Of a stretch of DNA of 64,000 bases, positions 24,712 through 35,230 are shown in pieces. The notes beneath the pieces were generated by a model that worked only from the letters and a program-made list of their open reading frames with translations, was not told the origin of the DNA and did not search any database. The number at the start of each line of letters is the position of its first letter. Within the stretch, counting starts at the first letter, position 1. The stretch spans positions 434,001 to 498,000 of the forward strand of contig NZ_WFLK01000001.1 in assembly GCF_009208565.1 (NCBI RefSeq). The letters are read 5' to 3'. This DNA comes from Janthinobacterium aquaticum. GTDB lineage: Bacteria > Pseudomonadota > Gammaproteobacteria > Burkholderiales > Burkholderiaceae_D. Made by a program: the position numbers and the translations under genes.

Positions 24712-26229
24712 ATGAGCAGCATCGCCTACACCAGTAATGAAGAAGTCGGCCACCATATCGGCGGTCGCCGCGTGGCAGGCGCCAGCGGCAAATCGCAAGC
24801 CGTGTATAACCCGGCCACCGGCGCCGTGGCGCGCCAGGTGGCGCTGGCGAGCGAAGAGGAAGTGAACCAGGTGGTGGCGGTCGCGCTCAAGGCGCAGCAA
24901 GGCTGGGGCGACATGCCGCCGATCCGCCGCGCCCGCATCATGCAGCGCTTTTTGCAGCTGATGAACGAGCAGCGCGACACACTGGCGGCCATGATCACGG
25001 CCGAACACGGCAAGGTCTGGTCCGATGCGCAGGGCGAAGTGGCGCGCGGCATCGACATCATCGAATTTGCCTGCGGCGTACCGCAACTGCTCAAGGGCGA
25101 CTATACCGAGCAGGTCAGCACGGGCATCGACAACTGGACCATGCGCCAGCCGCTGGGCGTCACCGTCGGCATTACCCCGTTCAATTTCCCGTGCATGGTG
25201 CCGTGCTGGATGTACCCGCTGGCCATTGCCACCGGCAACAGCTTTATTCTCAAACCAAGCGAACGCGATCCGAGCGCCGCGCTGTTCATGGCCGATCTGC
25301 TGACCGAAGCGGGCCTGCCACCGGGCGTATTCAATGTGATCCAGGGTGACAAACATGCCGTCGATGCCCTGATCGCGCATCCTGATGTGGCGGCCGTGAG
25401 TTTTGTCGGTTCGACTCCGATTGCTCAATCGATCCAGCAGCGCGCAGCGCAATACGGCAAGCGCTCGCAGGCACTGGGCGGCGCCAAGAACCATATGGTG
25501 GTGATGCCGGACGCCAATCCGGAACAGGTGGTTGATGCGCTGATGGGCGCGGCCTACGGCTCGGCCGGCGAGCGTTGCATGGCCATTTCGGTGGCGGTGC
25601 TGGTGGGCGATATCGGCGACAAGATCGTCGAAATGGTCAGGCAGCGCTGCGCCACGCTCAAGGTGGGCAACGGCCTCGATGAATCGGCGGAAATGGGCCC
25701 GCTGGTCACGCGCGAAGCGTTGCTGCGCGTGGAAGGCTATGTTGGCATCGGCATCGAGGAAGGCGCACAGCTGGTCGTCGATGGCCGCAACTTCCAGGTA
25801 GCCGGCCATGAAGACGGCTTCTTTACCGGCGCCACGCTGTTCGACCATGTGAAACCGGACATGCGCATCTACAAAGAAGAGATCTTCGGCCCGGTGCTGT
25901 CGTGCGTGCGCGCCGCCAGCTTCGAAGAAGCGGTACAACTGGTCAACGCCCATGAATTTGCCAACGGCGTGGCCTGCTACACGGCCGACGGCCACACCGC
26001 CCGCGAATTCGCGCGCCGCATCCAGGTCGGCATGGTCGGCATCAACGTGCCGATTCCCGTGCCGATGGCCTGGCACGGCTTCGGCGGCTGGAAGCGCAGC
26101 CTGTTCGGTGACATGCACGCCTACGGCGAAGAAGGCGTACGCTTCTACACGCGTCAGAAGTCAGTGATGCAGCGCTGGCCGCAAAGCACGGCGGCAGGGG
26201 CGGATTTTGCGATGCCGGTGGCGAAATAA
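24712..26229 (+). CDS. mmsA: CoA-acylating methylmalonate-semialdehyde dehydrogenase
   Basis: 505-residue NAD-dependent aldehyde dehydrogenase converting methylmalonate or malonate semialdehyde plus CoA to propionyl- or acetyl-CoA, in valine, beta-alanine or inositol breakdown. Family features: [49 protein letters not shown] in place of the usual ELGGK, and the catalytic Cys in [17 protein letters not shown] near residue 289. The ending [16 protein letters not shown] is typical. The start has GGAGACC nearby. It stands alone and is divergent from a LysR gene; no valine-pathway partner is adjacent. Confidence 0.93.
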   Translation: MSSIAYTSNEEVGHHIGGRRVAGASGKSQAVYNPATGAVARQVALASEEEVNQVVAVALKAQQGWGDMPPIRRARIMQRFLQLMNEQRDTLAAMITAEHGKVWSDAQGEVARGIDIIEFACGVPQLLKGDYTEQVSTGIDNWTMRQPLGVTVGITPFNFPCMVPCWMYPLAIATGNSFILKPSERDPSAALFMADLLTEAGLPPGVFNVIQGDKHAVDALIAHPDVAAVSFVGSTPIAQSIQQRAAQYGKRSQALGGAKNHMVVMPDANPEQVVDALMGAAYGSAGERCMAISVAVLVGDIGDKIVEMVRQRCATLKVGNGLDESAEMGPLVTREALLRVEGYVGIGIEEGAQLVVDGRNFQVAGHEDGFFTGATLFDHVKPDMRIYKEEIFGPVLSCVRAASFEEAVQLVNAHEFANGVACYTADGHTAREFARRIQVGMVGINVPIPVPMAWHGFGGWKRSLFGDMHAYGEEGVRFYTRQKSVMQRWPQSTAAGADFAMPVAK

Positions 26230-26235
26230 ATACCG

Positions 26236-26334
26236 GTAGGTCGGATTAGCGCTACGCGCGTAATCCGACAACACCACCGGCCGTGCCAACAATGTTGTCG
26301 GATTACGGCCCCTTCGGGGCCTAATCCGACCTAC
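26236..26334. repeat. REP/BIME-like palindromic repeat pair
   Basis: The element begins GTAGGTCGGATTAG and ends with its complement CTAATCCGACCTAC. Inside are two hairpins: GTCGGATTA...TAATCCGAC (26240-26268), and a second (26297-26330) with an extended GGCCCC-TTC-GGGGCC tip. GTAGGTCGGATTAG-type repeats are widespread extragenic palindromes in proteobacteria. It occupies nearly the whole gap between mmsA and the HAD gene and may stabilise or terminate mmsA mRNA. Confidence 0.85.
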
Positions 26335-27031
26335 GCTGCTACAATCACTTCCACCGACTTTTGGAAGGAAGCCATGTCCGCAGTTCCCGTCTCCCCTGCC
26401 GCCGGCATTGCCGGCCGCTATCGCGCTTTCCTGTTCGACATGGACGGCACCGTCATCAATTCCATAGCGGCGGCTGAGCGCATCTGGGGCCAGTGGGCCA
26501 AGCGCCAGGGGCTCGATGTGGCGGCGTTCCTGCCCACCATCCACGGCGCGCGCTCGGTAGACACGATCACGCGCCTGGCACTGCCCGGACTCGATCCGCG
26601 CCAGGAAGCGCAGGGCATTACCGATGCCGAAATCATCGATGTGGAAGGCATTATCGAGATCGCCGGCGCGCAGCGTTTCCTCAATTCCCTGCCGCCAGCG
26701 CAATGGGCGATCGTGACCTCGGCGCCGCGTGCGCTGGCCGTGGCGCGCCTGAAAGCGGCCAGCATGCCGGTGCCAGCCGTGATGGTCACGGCTGAAGACG
26801 TCAAGGCCGGCAAGCCCAGGCCAGACTGCTATCTGCTGGCCGCGCAACAGCTGGGCGTGCCAGCCGATCAATGCCTGGTGTTTGAAGACGCCTCGGTAGG
26901 CATCGAAGCGGGTGAAGCGGCGGGCGCCAAAGTGATGGTCATTACCGCCACCCACGCCCATCCGCTGGCCACGCGCCACGCCAGTATCGCCAACTATGAA
27001 ACCGTGGTGGCCACGGTCGATACCGACGGCT

Positions 27032-27847
<816 letters not shown>

Positions 27848-27873
27848 GGTCACTCCTTGAACTATTGGTACGC

Positions 27874-28650
27874 TTAACGGTATGCCGGATTCCAGCGCAG
27901 GCAGCGGCGCTCGAGCTGGCGTGAAAACAGGTCGGCCAGCTTGCCCAACAGGGCGTACAGCAGGATGCCCACCAGCACCACATCGGTTTGCAGGAATTCA
28001 CGCGCATTCATGGTCATATAGCCGATACCGGCCTGCGCCGAAATGGTCTCGGCCACGATCAGCAGCACCCACACCAGGCCCAGCGAAAAACGCACACCGA
28101 CCAGTATCGACGGCATCGCCGCTGGCAGGATCACGTCGCGGTACAAGGGCCAGCCCGACAGGCCATAGCTTTTGGCCATCTCGATCAGGCCCTGGTCGGC
28201 TGAACGGATGCCGTGGAAGGTATTGAGATAAATCGGGAAAAATACGCCGACTGCCAGCAGAAACAGCTTGGCCGTTTCATCGATGCCGAACCACAAAATC
28301 ACCAGCGGGATCAGCGCCAGCGCCGGGATATTGCGGATCATCTGCAAAGTGGTGTCGAGCAGCGTTTCGGCGTGGCGCCAGCTACCGGTCAACAATCCCA
28401 GCAACAGTCCCAGGCCACCGCCGATGCCAAATCCCAGCGCTGCCCGCCACAAGCTCGTTTTCAGGTGCAGCCACAGTTCGCCCGATTCGCTCAAGCTCCA
28501 GAAGGCCCTGGCCACCGCCCACGGTTCGGGCAGGATGCGTGACGACAGCCAGCCTGCCTGCGAGGCCACCTGCCAGCCCAACAGCAACGCCGCCGGCAAG
28601 GCCCAGGGCGCCAGCGGCTGCCACCAGGGCGCGTGTTTGCGCTTTGCCAT
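27874..28650 (-). CDS. ssuC: Aliphatic sulfonate ABC transporter permease SsuC
   Basis: 258-residue inner-membrane permease, near the E. coli SsuC length. It starts [35 protein letters not shown] and has the membrane-domain blocks [29 protein letters not shown] and [29 protein letters not shown] (EAA loop). The start at 28650 follows the ssuD stop by 1 base; the longer open frame upstream is out-of-frame ssuD sequence. Confidence 0.94.
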   Translation of the reverse strand: MAKRKHAPWWQPLAPWALPAALLLGWQVASQAGWLSSRILPEPWAVARAFWSLSESGELWLHLKTSLWRAALGFGIGGGLGLLLGLLTGSWRHAETLLDTTLQMIRNIPALALIPLVILWFGIDETAKLFLLAVGVFFPIYLNTFHGIRSADQGLIEMAKSYGLSGWPLYRDVILPAAMPSILVGVRFSLGLVWVLLIVAETISAQAGIGYMTMNAREFLQTDVVLVGILLYALLGKLADLFSRQLERRCLRWNPAYR

Positions 28651-28651
28651 C

Positions 28652-29818
28652 TCAGGCCGCCTTTTTCTGGTCAGCCGGCGCTTGCGGCACGATATTGCTG
28701 GCCATGATTTCGCCAAACGGGCCGGTAAGCGACTGCTCGCCCACGGCCTTGCCCTTGCCCAGTAGCGGGAATACCAGTTCGGCAAAGCGGTACGATTCTT
28801 CCAGGTGCGGATAGCCCGAGAAAATAAAGGTCTCGATGCCCAGCTCGGCATATTCCCTGATGCGCGCCACCACCGTTTCAGCGTCGCCCACCAGCGCGGT
28901 GCCGGCGCCACCGCGCACCAGGCCCACGCCGGCCCACAGATTGGGCGACACTTCAAGCTTGTCGCGCCGGCCGCCATGCAGCGCGGCCATGCGCTGCTGG
29001 CCCACCGAATCCATTTTGGCAAACGCTGCCTGCGCCTTGGCGATTACCTCATCGTCCAGATGGCTGATCAGCTCATCGGCAGCGCGCCAGGCTGCTTCAT
29101 TGGTTTCACGCACGATCACATGCAATCGGATGCCGAACTTCACCGTGCGGCCACGTTTGGCGGCGCGCGCGCGGATATCGGCGATCTTTTCCGCCACGGC
29201 TGCCGGCGGCTCGCCCCAGGTCAGGTAGACATCCATCTGCTCGGCTGCCAGCTCGTGGGCCGGCTCGGACGAGCCGCCGAAATACAGTGGCGGATACGGC
29301 TTTTGCACCGGCGGGTACAGGGTTTTCGAACCCTTGACCTGGATATGCTTGCCCTCGAAATCAAAGCCGGCCGCACCGCCTTCGCCAGCCAGCGAAGCGC
29401 GCCAGACACGAATGAATTCGTCCGAAATTTCATAGCGTTTGGCATGGTCGGCAAACAGGCCGTCGGCTTCCAGTTCACCCTGGTCGCCGCCGGTCACCAC
29501 ATTGATCAACAGGCGGCCATTGGACAGGCGGTCAAAGGTCGACGCCATGCGTACCGCCAGGCCGGGGCTGGACAGACCCGGACGCACGGCAACCAGGAAC
29601 TTGAGCTTTTGCGTCACGCTGATCAAGGAAGAGGCCACCACCCACGCATCTTCGCAGGAACGGCCGGTGGGCAGCAGTACACCATCGTAGCCGAGCGTAT
29701 CGGCAGCCACGGCTACCTGGCGCAGGTAGTCGGCGTCGACCGGACGCGCGCCTTGCGAGGTACCCAGGTAGCGGCTGTCGCCATGGGTCGGAATAAACCA
29801 GAAAATATTCAATGACAT
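28652..29818 (-). CDS. ssuD: FMNH2-dependent alkanesulfonate monooxygenase SsuD
   Basis: 388-residue luciferase-like oxygenase that splits alkanesulfonates into aldehyde and sulfite using reduced FMN and oxygen. The opening [28 protein letters not shown] is the SsuD hallmark, with [41 protein letters not shown] in the core. It lies between ssuA and ssuC in the standard ssuEADCB order, with ssuE supplying FMNH2. Confidence 0.95.
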   Translation of the reverse strand: MSLNIFWFIPTHGDSRYLGTSQGARPVDADYLRQVAVAADTLGYDGVLLPTGRSCEDAWVVASSLISVTQKLKFLVAVRPGLSSPGLAVRMASTFDRLSNGRLLINVVTGGDQGELEADGLFADHAKRYEISDEFIRVWRASLAGEGGAAGFDFEGKHIQVKGSKTLYPPVQKPYPPLYFGGSSEPAHELAAEQMDVYLTWGEPPAAVAEKIADIRARAAKRGRTVKFGIRLHVIVRETNEAAWRAADELISHLDDEVIAKAQAAFAKMDSVGQQRMAALHGGRRDKLEVSPNLWAGVGLVRGGAGTALVGDAETVVARIREYAELGIETFIFSGYPHLEESYRFAELVFPLLGKGKAVGEQSLTGPFGEIMASNIVPQAPADQKKAA

Positions 29819-29830
29819 GGTATCTCTCTT

Positions 29831-30841
29831 TTATTTGGCGTTGCTCGCTACCTGTTTGACCGGCAGCAGCGCGTCTTTGACAATGATGGGTTTGGGGATC
29901 AACTTCAAGCTGGCAAAGGCGTCGGCCACTTTCTGCTGCGCGGCGATCACGTCGACCGATACCGGTTTCACGCCATAGGCGTAGCGCGAGGCGGCCAGCG
30001 CCACCACGTCGCGCGACAGGCCGGTTTGCGCCGACAGCACGGTCGCCACCTCTTCCGGATTGCTGCGACCCCAGTCGTCGACCTTGGCCACCTCATCGAG
30101 CACGATGCGCAGGATCTCGGGATTTTTTTCAGCGTAATTGCGCGAAGCCAGATAGAACTGATAGTTGGCCACCAGCCCTTTGCCATCGGCCAGCACGCGC
30201 GCACCGATCTGCTTTTCAGCCGCCGCCAGGAACGGATCCCAGATGGCCCAGGCGTCCACGCTACCGCGCTCGAAGGCCGCGCGCGCATCGGCCGGCGGCA
30301 GGTACACGGGCTGGATATCGGCATAAGCCACGCCGGCTTTTTCCAGCGCTTTCAACAGCAGGTAATGCACGTTCGAGCCCTTGTTGAGCGCAATCTTCTT
30401 GCCTTTTAGGTCGGCCAGCGTGCGCAGGGACGATCCCTTGGGCACCACGATGGCTTCACTGCCAGGCGACGCCGGCTCATTGCCGACATACACCAGGTCG
30501 GCGCCGGCCGCCTGCGCAAAAATCGGTGGCGCTTCGCCCACGGTGCCAAAGTCGATGCTGCCCACATTGAGTCCTTCGAGCAGCACCGGGCCGGCCGGAA
30601 ACTCGGTCCACTTCACATTGACACCCTGTTCGGCCAGGCGCTTTTCCAGCGTGCCGCGGCCCTTGAGCAGGGTCAGCGTGCCGTACTTCTGGTAACCGAT
30701 GCGCAGTTCCTGCTTTGCCGTGGCCTGCGCTTGCACCGCCATCGGCATGACCGCCGTCACCATGCCGGCAGCGGCGACAAACAGCAGGCCGAGGGTATGG
30801 CGGCGGTGCAGACGTTGGCGTTGTTGATGGCGATGGGTCAT
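29831..30841 (-). CDS. ssuA: Aliphatic sulfonate ABC transporter substrate-binding protein SsuA
   Basis: 336-residue periplasmic binding protein. A basic N-terminus and hydrophobic stretch (HTLGLLFVAAAGMVTAVMPMAVQAQA) form the signal peptide. The mature protein shows LRIGYQKYGTLTLLKGRGTLEKRL, SIDFGTVGEAPPIFAQAAGADLVYVG and KKIALNKGSNVHYLLLKALEKAG, all SsuA family blocks. It is second in ssuEADCB, with a 27-base gap after ssuE and 12 bases before ssuD. Confidence 0.94.
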   Translation of the reverse strand: MTHRHQQRQRLHRRHTLGLLFVAAAGMVTAVMPMAVQAQATAKQELRIGYQKYGTLTLLKGRGTLEKRLAEQGVNVKWTEFPAGPVLLEGLNVGSIDFGTVGEAPPIFAQAAGADLVYVGNEPASPGSEAIVVPKGSSLRTLADLKGKKIALNKGSNVHYLLLKALEKAGVAYADIQPVYLPPADARAAFERGSVDAWAIWDPFLAAAEKQIGARVLADGKGLVANYQFYLASRNYAEKNPEILRIVLDEVAKVDDWGRSNPEEVATVLSAQTGLSRDVVALAASRYAYGVKPVSVDVIAAQQKVADAFASLKLIPKPIIVKDALLPVKQVASNAK

Positions 30842-30868
30842 GGCGGGTTCTCCGGTCAGGTGAAAAAA

Positions 30869-31501
30869 TCAGGCAGTCTGCAAGGCAGGCTGTTTATACG
30901 GGTGTTCCTGCAGCGAACGCTGCGGCGACTGTGACGCCGCTTCGGCTGCGATGGCAGCGCGGCGTGCGCCCTGCAGCACCAGCAGGCCGGCCGACAGATC
31001 GGCCACGCCGGCGCGCACGCGCTGTTCGATCGGCGCGTCCAGTGTCAGGCCGCGCTCTTCGTGCCAGTTCAGTTGCTGCGAATTGGCGTAAATACTGGCA
31101 AAGACCTGTCTGGCATCGAGTGCGTGCAGCACAGGACGCAAGGCGTAGTCCAGCGCCAGCGTGTGGGCCTGGCCGCCGCCGGTGGCCAGCGGCAGCACCA
31201 GCTTGCCGCGCAGGCCATCTTGCGGCAGCAGGTCGAGAAAGGCCTTCAACAGGCCCGTGTAGGCAGCCTTGTAGACCGGCGTGGCAATCACGATGGCATC
31301 GGCGTCGGCCACGGCGCGCACGGCAGCGGCGATTTGCGTATCGGCGTAATCGGCCTGCAGCAGCGCGGCCGCAGGCAAATCGCGCACATCGAGCTTGCTG
31401 ACCTCATGGCCGTGCAAGGCCAGTTGCTGGCCGATGTGCTGGAGCAGCCGGCTGGTGCTCGATGGTGACTGCGGGCTACCGCCCAGTAAAAGTATGCTCA
31501 T
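30869..31501 (-). CDS. ssuE: NADPH-dependent FMN reductase SsuE
   Basis: 210-residue flavodoxin-like reductase that provides FMNH2 to SsuD. The start MSILLLGGSPQSPSSTSRLL holds the flavin-phosphate loop GSPQSPSSTSR; VIATPVYKAAYTGLLKAFLDLLPQDGLRGKLVLPLATGG is the conserved FMN-binding core. The ATG at 31501 gives the usual start; upstream in-frame sequence lies in the divergent promoter region. It is the first gene of the minus-strand ssu operon. FMNH2 made here could also feed the two monooxygenases of the divergent operon, which has no reductase gene. Confidence 0.93.
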   Translation of the reverse strand: MSILLLGGSPQSPSSTSRLLQHIGQQLALHGHEVSKLDVRDLPAAALLQADYADTQIAAAVRAVADADAIVIATPVYKAAYTGLLKAFLDLLPQDGLRGKLVLPLATGGGQAHTLALDYALRPVLHALDARQVFASIYANSQQLNWHEERGLTLDAPIEQRVRAGVADLSAGLLVLQGARRAAIAAEAASQSPQRSLQEHPYKQPALQTA

Positions 31502-31600
31502 GATGCTGGTTCCGATCCGATATTGAAGTTGTGGAACTGCGAAAGATGGATGCAGCCTATCGCCATCAAGCGGCCAGCAAAACGAATGCTTTCGCACTTC

Positions 31601-31680
31601 GATATGCGTTTTTTGTTTTACGCGGCACGACGCCCGGCGATACCCGTCGCACCGCTTGCATGCGCTTTTTTTGCATATCC
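31601..31680. promoter_or_regulatory. Divergent regulatory region between the two organosulfur operons
   Basis: Within the 256-base gap (31502-31757) are two related segments: ATGCG-TTTTTTG (31604-31615) and ATGCGC-TTTTTTTG (31660-31673). GATATGC (31601-31607) and GCATATC (31673-31679) form an inverted pair 65 bases apart. The GCATATCC at 31673-31680 recurs upstream of metN. These are candidate sites for a CysB- or Cbl/SsuR-type LysR activator; assignment is inferred. Confidence 0.4.
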
Positions 31681-31757
31681 ATGCGCGCATTTCTTCGTGT
31701 ACGGCGCTGCTTTTCCGGTGCAATACTGGTTCGCATCGAATCCACGCAAAGCACACC

Positions 31758-32981
31758 ATGACGTCCAGCCTGCTTCATTCCACCCGCTCACACACCTCAC
31801 ACAAGCCAGGCAGCGACCTGCCCGGCGACGCGATTGCGATTGCTACCGAACTGGCGCAGGCGCTGGCCAAGAGCGCCAATGCCCGCGACCAGGCCGGTGG
31901 CCACGCCGCGCCGGAACGCGAGCTGATACGCGCGTCAGGCCTGCTGACACTGTCGATCCCGACCCAGTTTGGCGGCCAGGGCGCTTCCTGGCCGGTGGTG
32001 CTTCAGGTGATCCGTATCCTGGCGCGCGCCGACAGTGCACTGGCTCATGTGTTCGGCTTTCACCACCTGCAGTTGGCCGGCCTGCAGCTGTATGGCACGG
32101 CGCAGCAGCAGCGCCGCCTGTTGACGCTGACGGTCGAACAGCATCTGTTCTGGGGCAATGCCCTGAACCCGCTCGACAAGCGCGTTTCTGCCAGCGACAG
32201 TGACGGCGGCTTTGTGCTCGACGGCGTCAAGAGCTTTTCTTCCGGCTCGGTCGGCTCGGACTGGCTGACCATTTCGGCATGGCACGCAGCAAGCAATTCA
32301 GCGCTGATCGCAGCCCTGCCCACGCGCCAGGACGGCGTCGAGGTGCAGGCCGACTGGGACGCTTTCGGCCAGCGCCAGACCGACAGCGGCAATGTGCATT
32401 TTCACCGGGTCGCCCTGCCGGCAGAGCTGGTGCTGCAAGCGCCGGGACAGGCCGCCACGCCGCAGGCCACCGTACGCTCGCAGATCGCACAGCTGATCAT
32501 GACCAACCTTTACCTGGGCATTGCCGAAGGTGCTTTCGAGGCGGCGCGCCAGTACACGCGCGACGAGGCCAAGTCCTGGTTTGCTTCCGGCGTGGCGCAG
32601 GCGACCGACGATCCGCTGGTACAGCACCGCTATGGCCAGTTGTGGCTGCTGCTGCGCCCTGCCCAGGCGCTGGCCAATGCGGCCGCCAGCGAACTGCAGA
32701 CCGTCTTTGACAAAGGCGCGCTAGTCACCGCGCAGGAACGCGGCGAACTGGCCGTGGCCGTGGCCGAAGCCAAATGCCTGGCGCACAAGGCCGGCGTGGA
32801 GATCAGCAGCCAGATGTTCGAGCTGACCGGCGCACGTTCAACCTCGGCACGCTACGGTTTTGACCGCTACTGGCGCAATGCGCGCGTCCATACCCTGCAC
32901 GATCCCGTTGACTACAAGCTGCGCGACCTGGGACGCTTTGCGCTGTCGGGAACCGTGCCCGAGCCAACTGCTTACTCCTGA
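31758..32981 (+). CDS. DszC/SfnB-like flavin-dependent monooxygenase (acyl-CoA dehydrogenase fold)
   Basis: 407-residue member of the acyl-CoA dehydrogenase superfamily branch that uses FMNH2 to oxygenate sulfur compounds (DszC, SfnB/SfnC type). Features: ERELIRASGLLTLSIPTQFGGQGASWPVVLQVIRILARADSALAHVFGFHHL near the N-terminus, FSSGSVGSDWLTISAW in the flavin-contact region, and the ending ELTGARSTSARYGFDRYWRNARVHTLHDPVDYKLRDLG. It lacks the catalytic Glu context of true acyl-CoA dehydrogenases. The start at 31758 lacks an obvious ribosome-binding site. It is first in a six-gene organosulfur operon divergent from ssuE. Confidence 0.86.
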   Translation: MTSSLLHSTRSHTSHKPGSDLPGDAIAIATELAQALAKSANARDQAGGHAAPERELIRASGLLTLSIPTQFGGQGASWPVVLQVIRILARADSALAHVFGFHHLQLAGLQLYGTAQQQRRLLTLTVEQHLFWGNALNPLDKRVSASDSDGGFVLDGVKSFSSGSVGSDWLTISAWHAASNSALIAALPTRQDGVEVQADWDAFGQRQTDSGNVHFHRVALPAELVLQAPGQAATPQATVRSQIAQLIMTNLYLGIAEGAFEAARQYTRDEAKSWFASGVAQATDDPLVQHRYGQLWLLLRPAQALANAAASELQTVFDKGALVTAQERGELAVAVAEAKCLAHKAGVEISSQMFELTGARSTSARYGFDRYWRNARVHTLHDPVDYKLRDLGRFALSGTVPEPTAYS

Positions 32982-32999
32982 CCTCACCGAGATACAACC

Positions 33000-33827
33000 A
33001 TGACCATCGCACGCCGCACCCTGATCCTGAGCACACTTGCTTTTGCCCTTGCCACCTCCCTGGCCCAGGCCAAAGACCCGAAAGACATTACCATCGGCGC
33101 CAGCGCCGGGCCGTATGCCGACCAGCTCAAGCTGGGTATCAAGCCGATACTGGAGCAGCAGGGCTACAAGGTGAAGATCGTTGAATTCAATGACTATATC
33201 CAGCCCAATTTCGCGCTGGCAGAGGGATCGCTGGACGCCAATGTGTTCCAGCATATCGTCTACCTGAAAAAATTCGCGCTTGAGCACAAGCTGGCGCTCT
33301 CTGAACTGATCCAGGTGCCGACCGCGCCGATTGCGCTCTACAGCAAAAAGCACAAATCGCTGGCCGAGGTGAAAGAAGGCTCCACCGTGGGCCTGCCGAA
33401 CGATCCGACCAACCAGGCGCGCGCACTGGTGCTGCTCGAGCAGCTGGGCTGGGTCAAGCTGCGCGATAACGTCGACCCGGTACGCGCCTCGGAAAAAGAC
33501 ATCGCCGTCAATCTCAAAAAGATCAAGCTGCTGCCGCTGGAAGCGGCGCAGCTGCCACGCTCGCTGGGCGACACCGACTATTCGTTCATCAACGGTAACT
33601 TCGCGCTCGCTTCGGGCCTGAAACTGACCGAAGCGCTGGTGGCCGAAAAAATCCCGCCTAACTATATCAACCTGGTAGCAGTGCGCACGGTCGACAAGGA
33701 CAAACAGTTTGCCAAAGACCTGGCGGCAGCCTACCGTTCGCGCGCTTTCCTGGAGGTCACCAACAAGCACTTTGCCGGCTATGTGAAGCCGGAGTATCAG
33801 CAATCCCTGCAGACGGCATCAAAATAA
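33000..33827 (+). CDS. Second MetQ-type substrate-binding protein
   Basis: 275-residue periplasmic binding protein, a close paralog of the MetQ at 22.8 kb: long identical blocks such as GYKVKIVEFNDY, AEGSLDANVFQHIVYL and NDPTNQARAL. The signal peptide ends LATSLAQAKDPK, without a lipobox. No metN or metI accompanies it, so it probably docks on the metNI permease at 21-23 kb and widens its ligand range, perhaps to methionine sulfoxide or another sulfur compound. The next gene starts within its stop (TAATG). Confidence 0.9.
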   Translation: MTIARRTLILSTLAFALATSLAQAKDPKDITIGASAGPYADQLKLGIKPILEQQGYKVKIVEFNDYIQPNFALAEGSLDANVFQHIVYLKKFALEHKLALSELIQVPTAPIALYSKKHKSLAEVKEGSTVGLPNDPTNQARALVLLEQLGWVKLRDNVDPVRASEKDIAVNLKKIKLLPLEAAQLPRSLGDTDYSFINGNFALASGLKLTEALVAEKIPPNYINLVAVRTVDKDKQFAKDLAAAYRSRAFLEVTNKHFAGYVKPEYQQSLQTASK

Positions 33828-35215
33828 TGCCCAAAACCATACGCTTCAACGCTTTCCAGATGAACACCGTGGGCCACCAGTCGCCGGGGCTGTGGACGCA
33901 TGAACGCGACCGCAGCAGCAATTACACCGAAGCGTCGCACTGGACCGAGCTGGCGCAGCTGCTGGAAAAAGGCCTGTTCGATGCCGTCTTCCTGGCCGAC
34001 GTGCTGGGTGTGTATGACGTCTACCAGGGCAGCCTGGATGCAGCGCTCAGGCATGGCGTGCAGGTGCCGCTCAACGATCCACTGGCGCTGGTGCCGATCA
34101 TGGCGCAGGCGACAACGCACCTGGGTTTCGGCGTGACCTGCGCTCTCACCTACGAGCATCCGTACACGTTCGCGCGACGCATTTCCACGCTCGACCATCT
34201 GACCGGCGGACGCATTGGCTGGAATATCGTCACCGGCTACCTCGACAGCGCGGCGCGCAACCTGGGCCAGACGCGCCAGCTCGGCCACGACGAACGCTAT
34301 GACCTGGCCGACGAATACCTCGATGTGGTCTACAAGCTGTGGGAAAAAAGCTGGGACGACGACGCGGTGGTCAACGACAAGGCACGCGGCGTGTATGCCG
34401 AGCCGTCGCGCGTGCATGCCATCAACCATGTCGGGCGCCACTACCAGGTGCCGGGCATCCACCTGTGCGAACCGTCGCCGCAGCGCACGCCGCTGCTGTA
34501 CCAGGCTGGCACCTCGCCACGCGGCACCCGCTTTGCTGCGCGTCATGCGGAGGCCACCTTTGTCAGTGGCCCCAGCAAAACGGTGGTCAAGCGCTATGCC
34601 GACGACTTGCGCTCTGCTGTCAAGGCCGCCGGGCGCGATGGCGACAGCTTGCTGATCTACGCGCAGGCCTTGATCATCACTGGCGAGACCGAAGCCGAAG
34701 CGCGCGCCAAGCATGCCGACTACCTGCGCCATATCGATATCGAGGCGGCGCTGGTGCTGCTGTCCGGCTGGACCGGCGTCGATTTCAGCGCTTATCCGCT
34801 CGACGCCACCATCGACTATATCGACTCGGACGCCGGCCGCTCCGCGCTGGCCTCATTCAGCCAGGCCGACCCGAACCGTACCTGGACGGTCAGGGAGGCG
34901 GCCGAATATATCGGCCTGGGCGGGCGCGGCCCGGTGATCGTCGGCGATGCGCGCCAGGTGGCCGATCAGCTTGAAAGCTGGCTGGATGACACCGGCATCG
35001 ACGGCTTCAACCTGGCCTTTGCCGTGGCCCACGACAGCATGCGCGATGTGGTCACGCATATCGTGCCCGAACTGCAGCGGCGCGGCCGCTACAGCAGCAG
35101 TTATCAGCAAGGCAGCTTGCGCCACAAAGTGTTTGGCCAGGGCCCGCGCCTGCCCGACAGCCACCCTGGACGCCAGGTCAGCATCGACAACACCCCTGCC
35201 ACGCTGGCAGCATAA
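33827..35215 (+). CDS. LLM-class FMNH2-dependent monooxygenase, NtaA/SnaA/DszA family
   Basis: 462-residue luciferase-fold oxygenase of the nitrilotriacetate, pristinamycin and dibenzothiophene-sulfone monooxygenase family. Hallmarks: IRFNAFQMNTVGHQSPGLWTHERDRSSNYTEASHWTELAQLLEKGLFDAVFLADVLGVYD, YTFARRISTLDHLTGGRIGWNIVTGYLDSAARNLG, and LLYQAGTSPRGTRFAARHAEATFV. In this setting it probably opens an organosulfur compound, working with the DszC-like enzyme upstream. The start overlaps the metQ-like stop. FMNH2 is likely supplied by SsuE. Confidence 0.92.
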   Translation: MPKTIRFNAFQMNTVGHQSPGLWTHERDRSSNYTEASHWTELAQLLEKGLFDAVFLADVLGVYDVYQGSLDAALRHGVQVPLNDPLALVPIMAQATTHLGFGVTCALTYEHPYTFARRISTLDHLTGGRIGWNIVTGYLDSAARNLGQTRQLGHDERYDLADEYLDVVYKLWEKSWDDDAVVNDKARGVYAEPSRVHAINHVGRHYQVPGIHLCEPSPQRTPLLYQAGTSPRGTRFAARHAEATFVSGPSKTVVKRYADDLRSAVKAAGRDGDSLLIYAQALIITGETEAEARAKHADYLRHIDIEAALVLLSGWTGVDFSAYPLDATIDYIDSDAGRSALASFSQADPNRTWTVREAAEYIGLGGRGPVIVGDARQVADQLESWLDDTGIDGFNLAFAVAHDSMRDVVTHIVPELQRRGRYSSSYQQGSLRHKVFGQGPRLPDSHPGRQVSIDNTPATLAA

Positions 35216-35230
35216 ACTTTCAAGGACCAC

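Noticed and set aside
31502..31757. Sigma-54 promoter of SfnR type between the organosulfur operons
   Set aside because: The best candidate, TGGCGATAGGCTGCA on the minus strand, has GG-GC spacing of 9 and poor flanks, and no convincing plus-strand site was found.
31758..32981. Ordinary acyl-CoA dehydrogenase
   Set aside because: It lacks the usual catalytic-base region, and its placement with flavin monooxygenases and sulfonate transporters fits the DszC/SfnB branch better.
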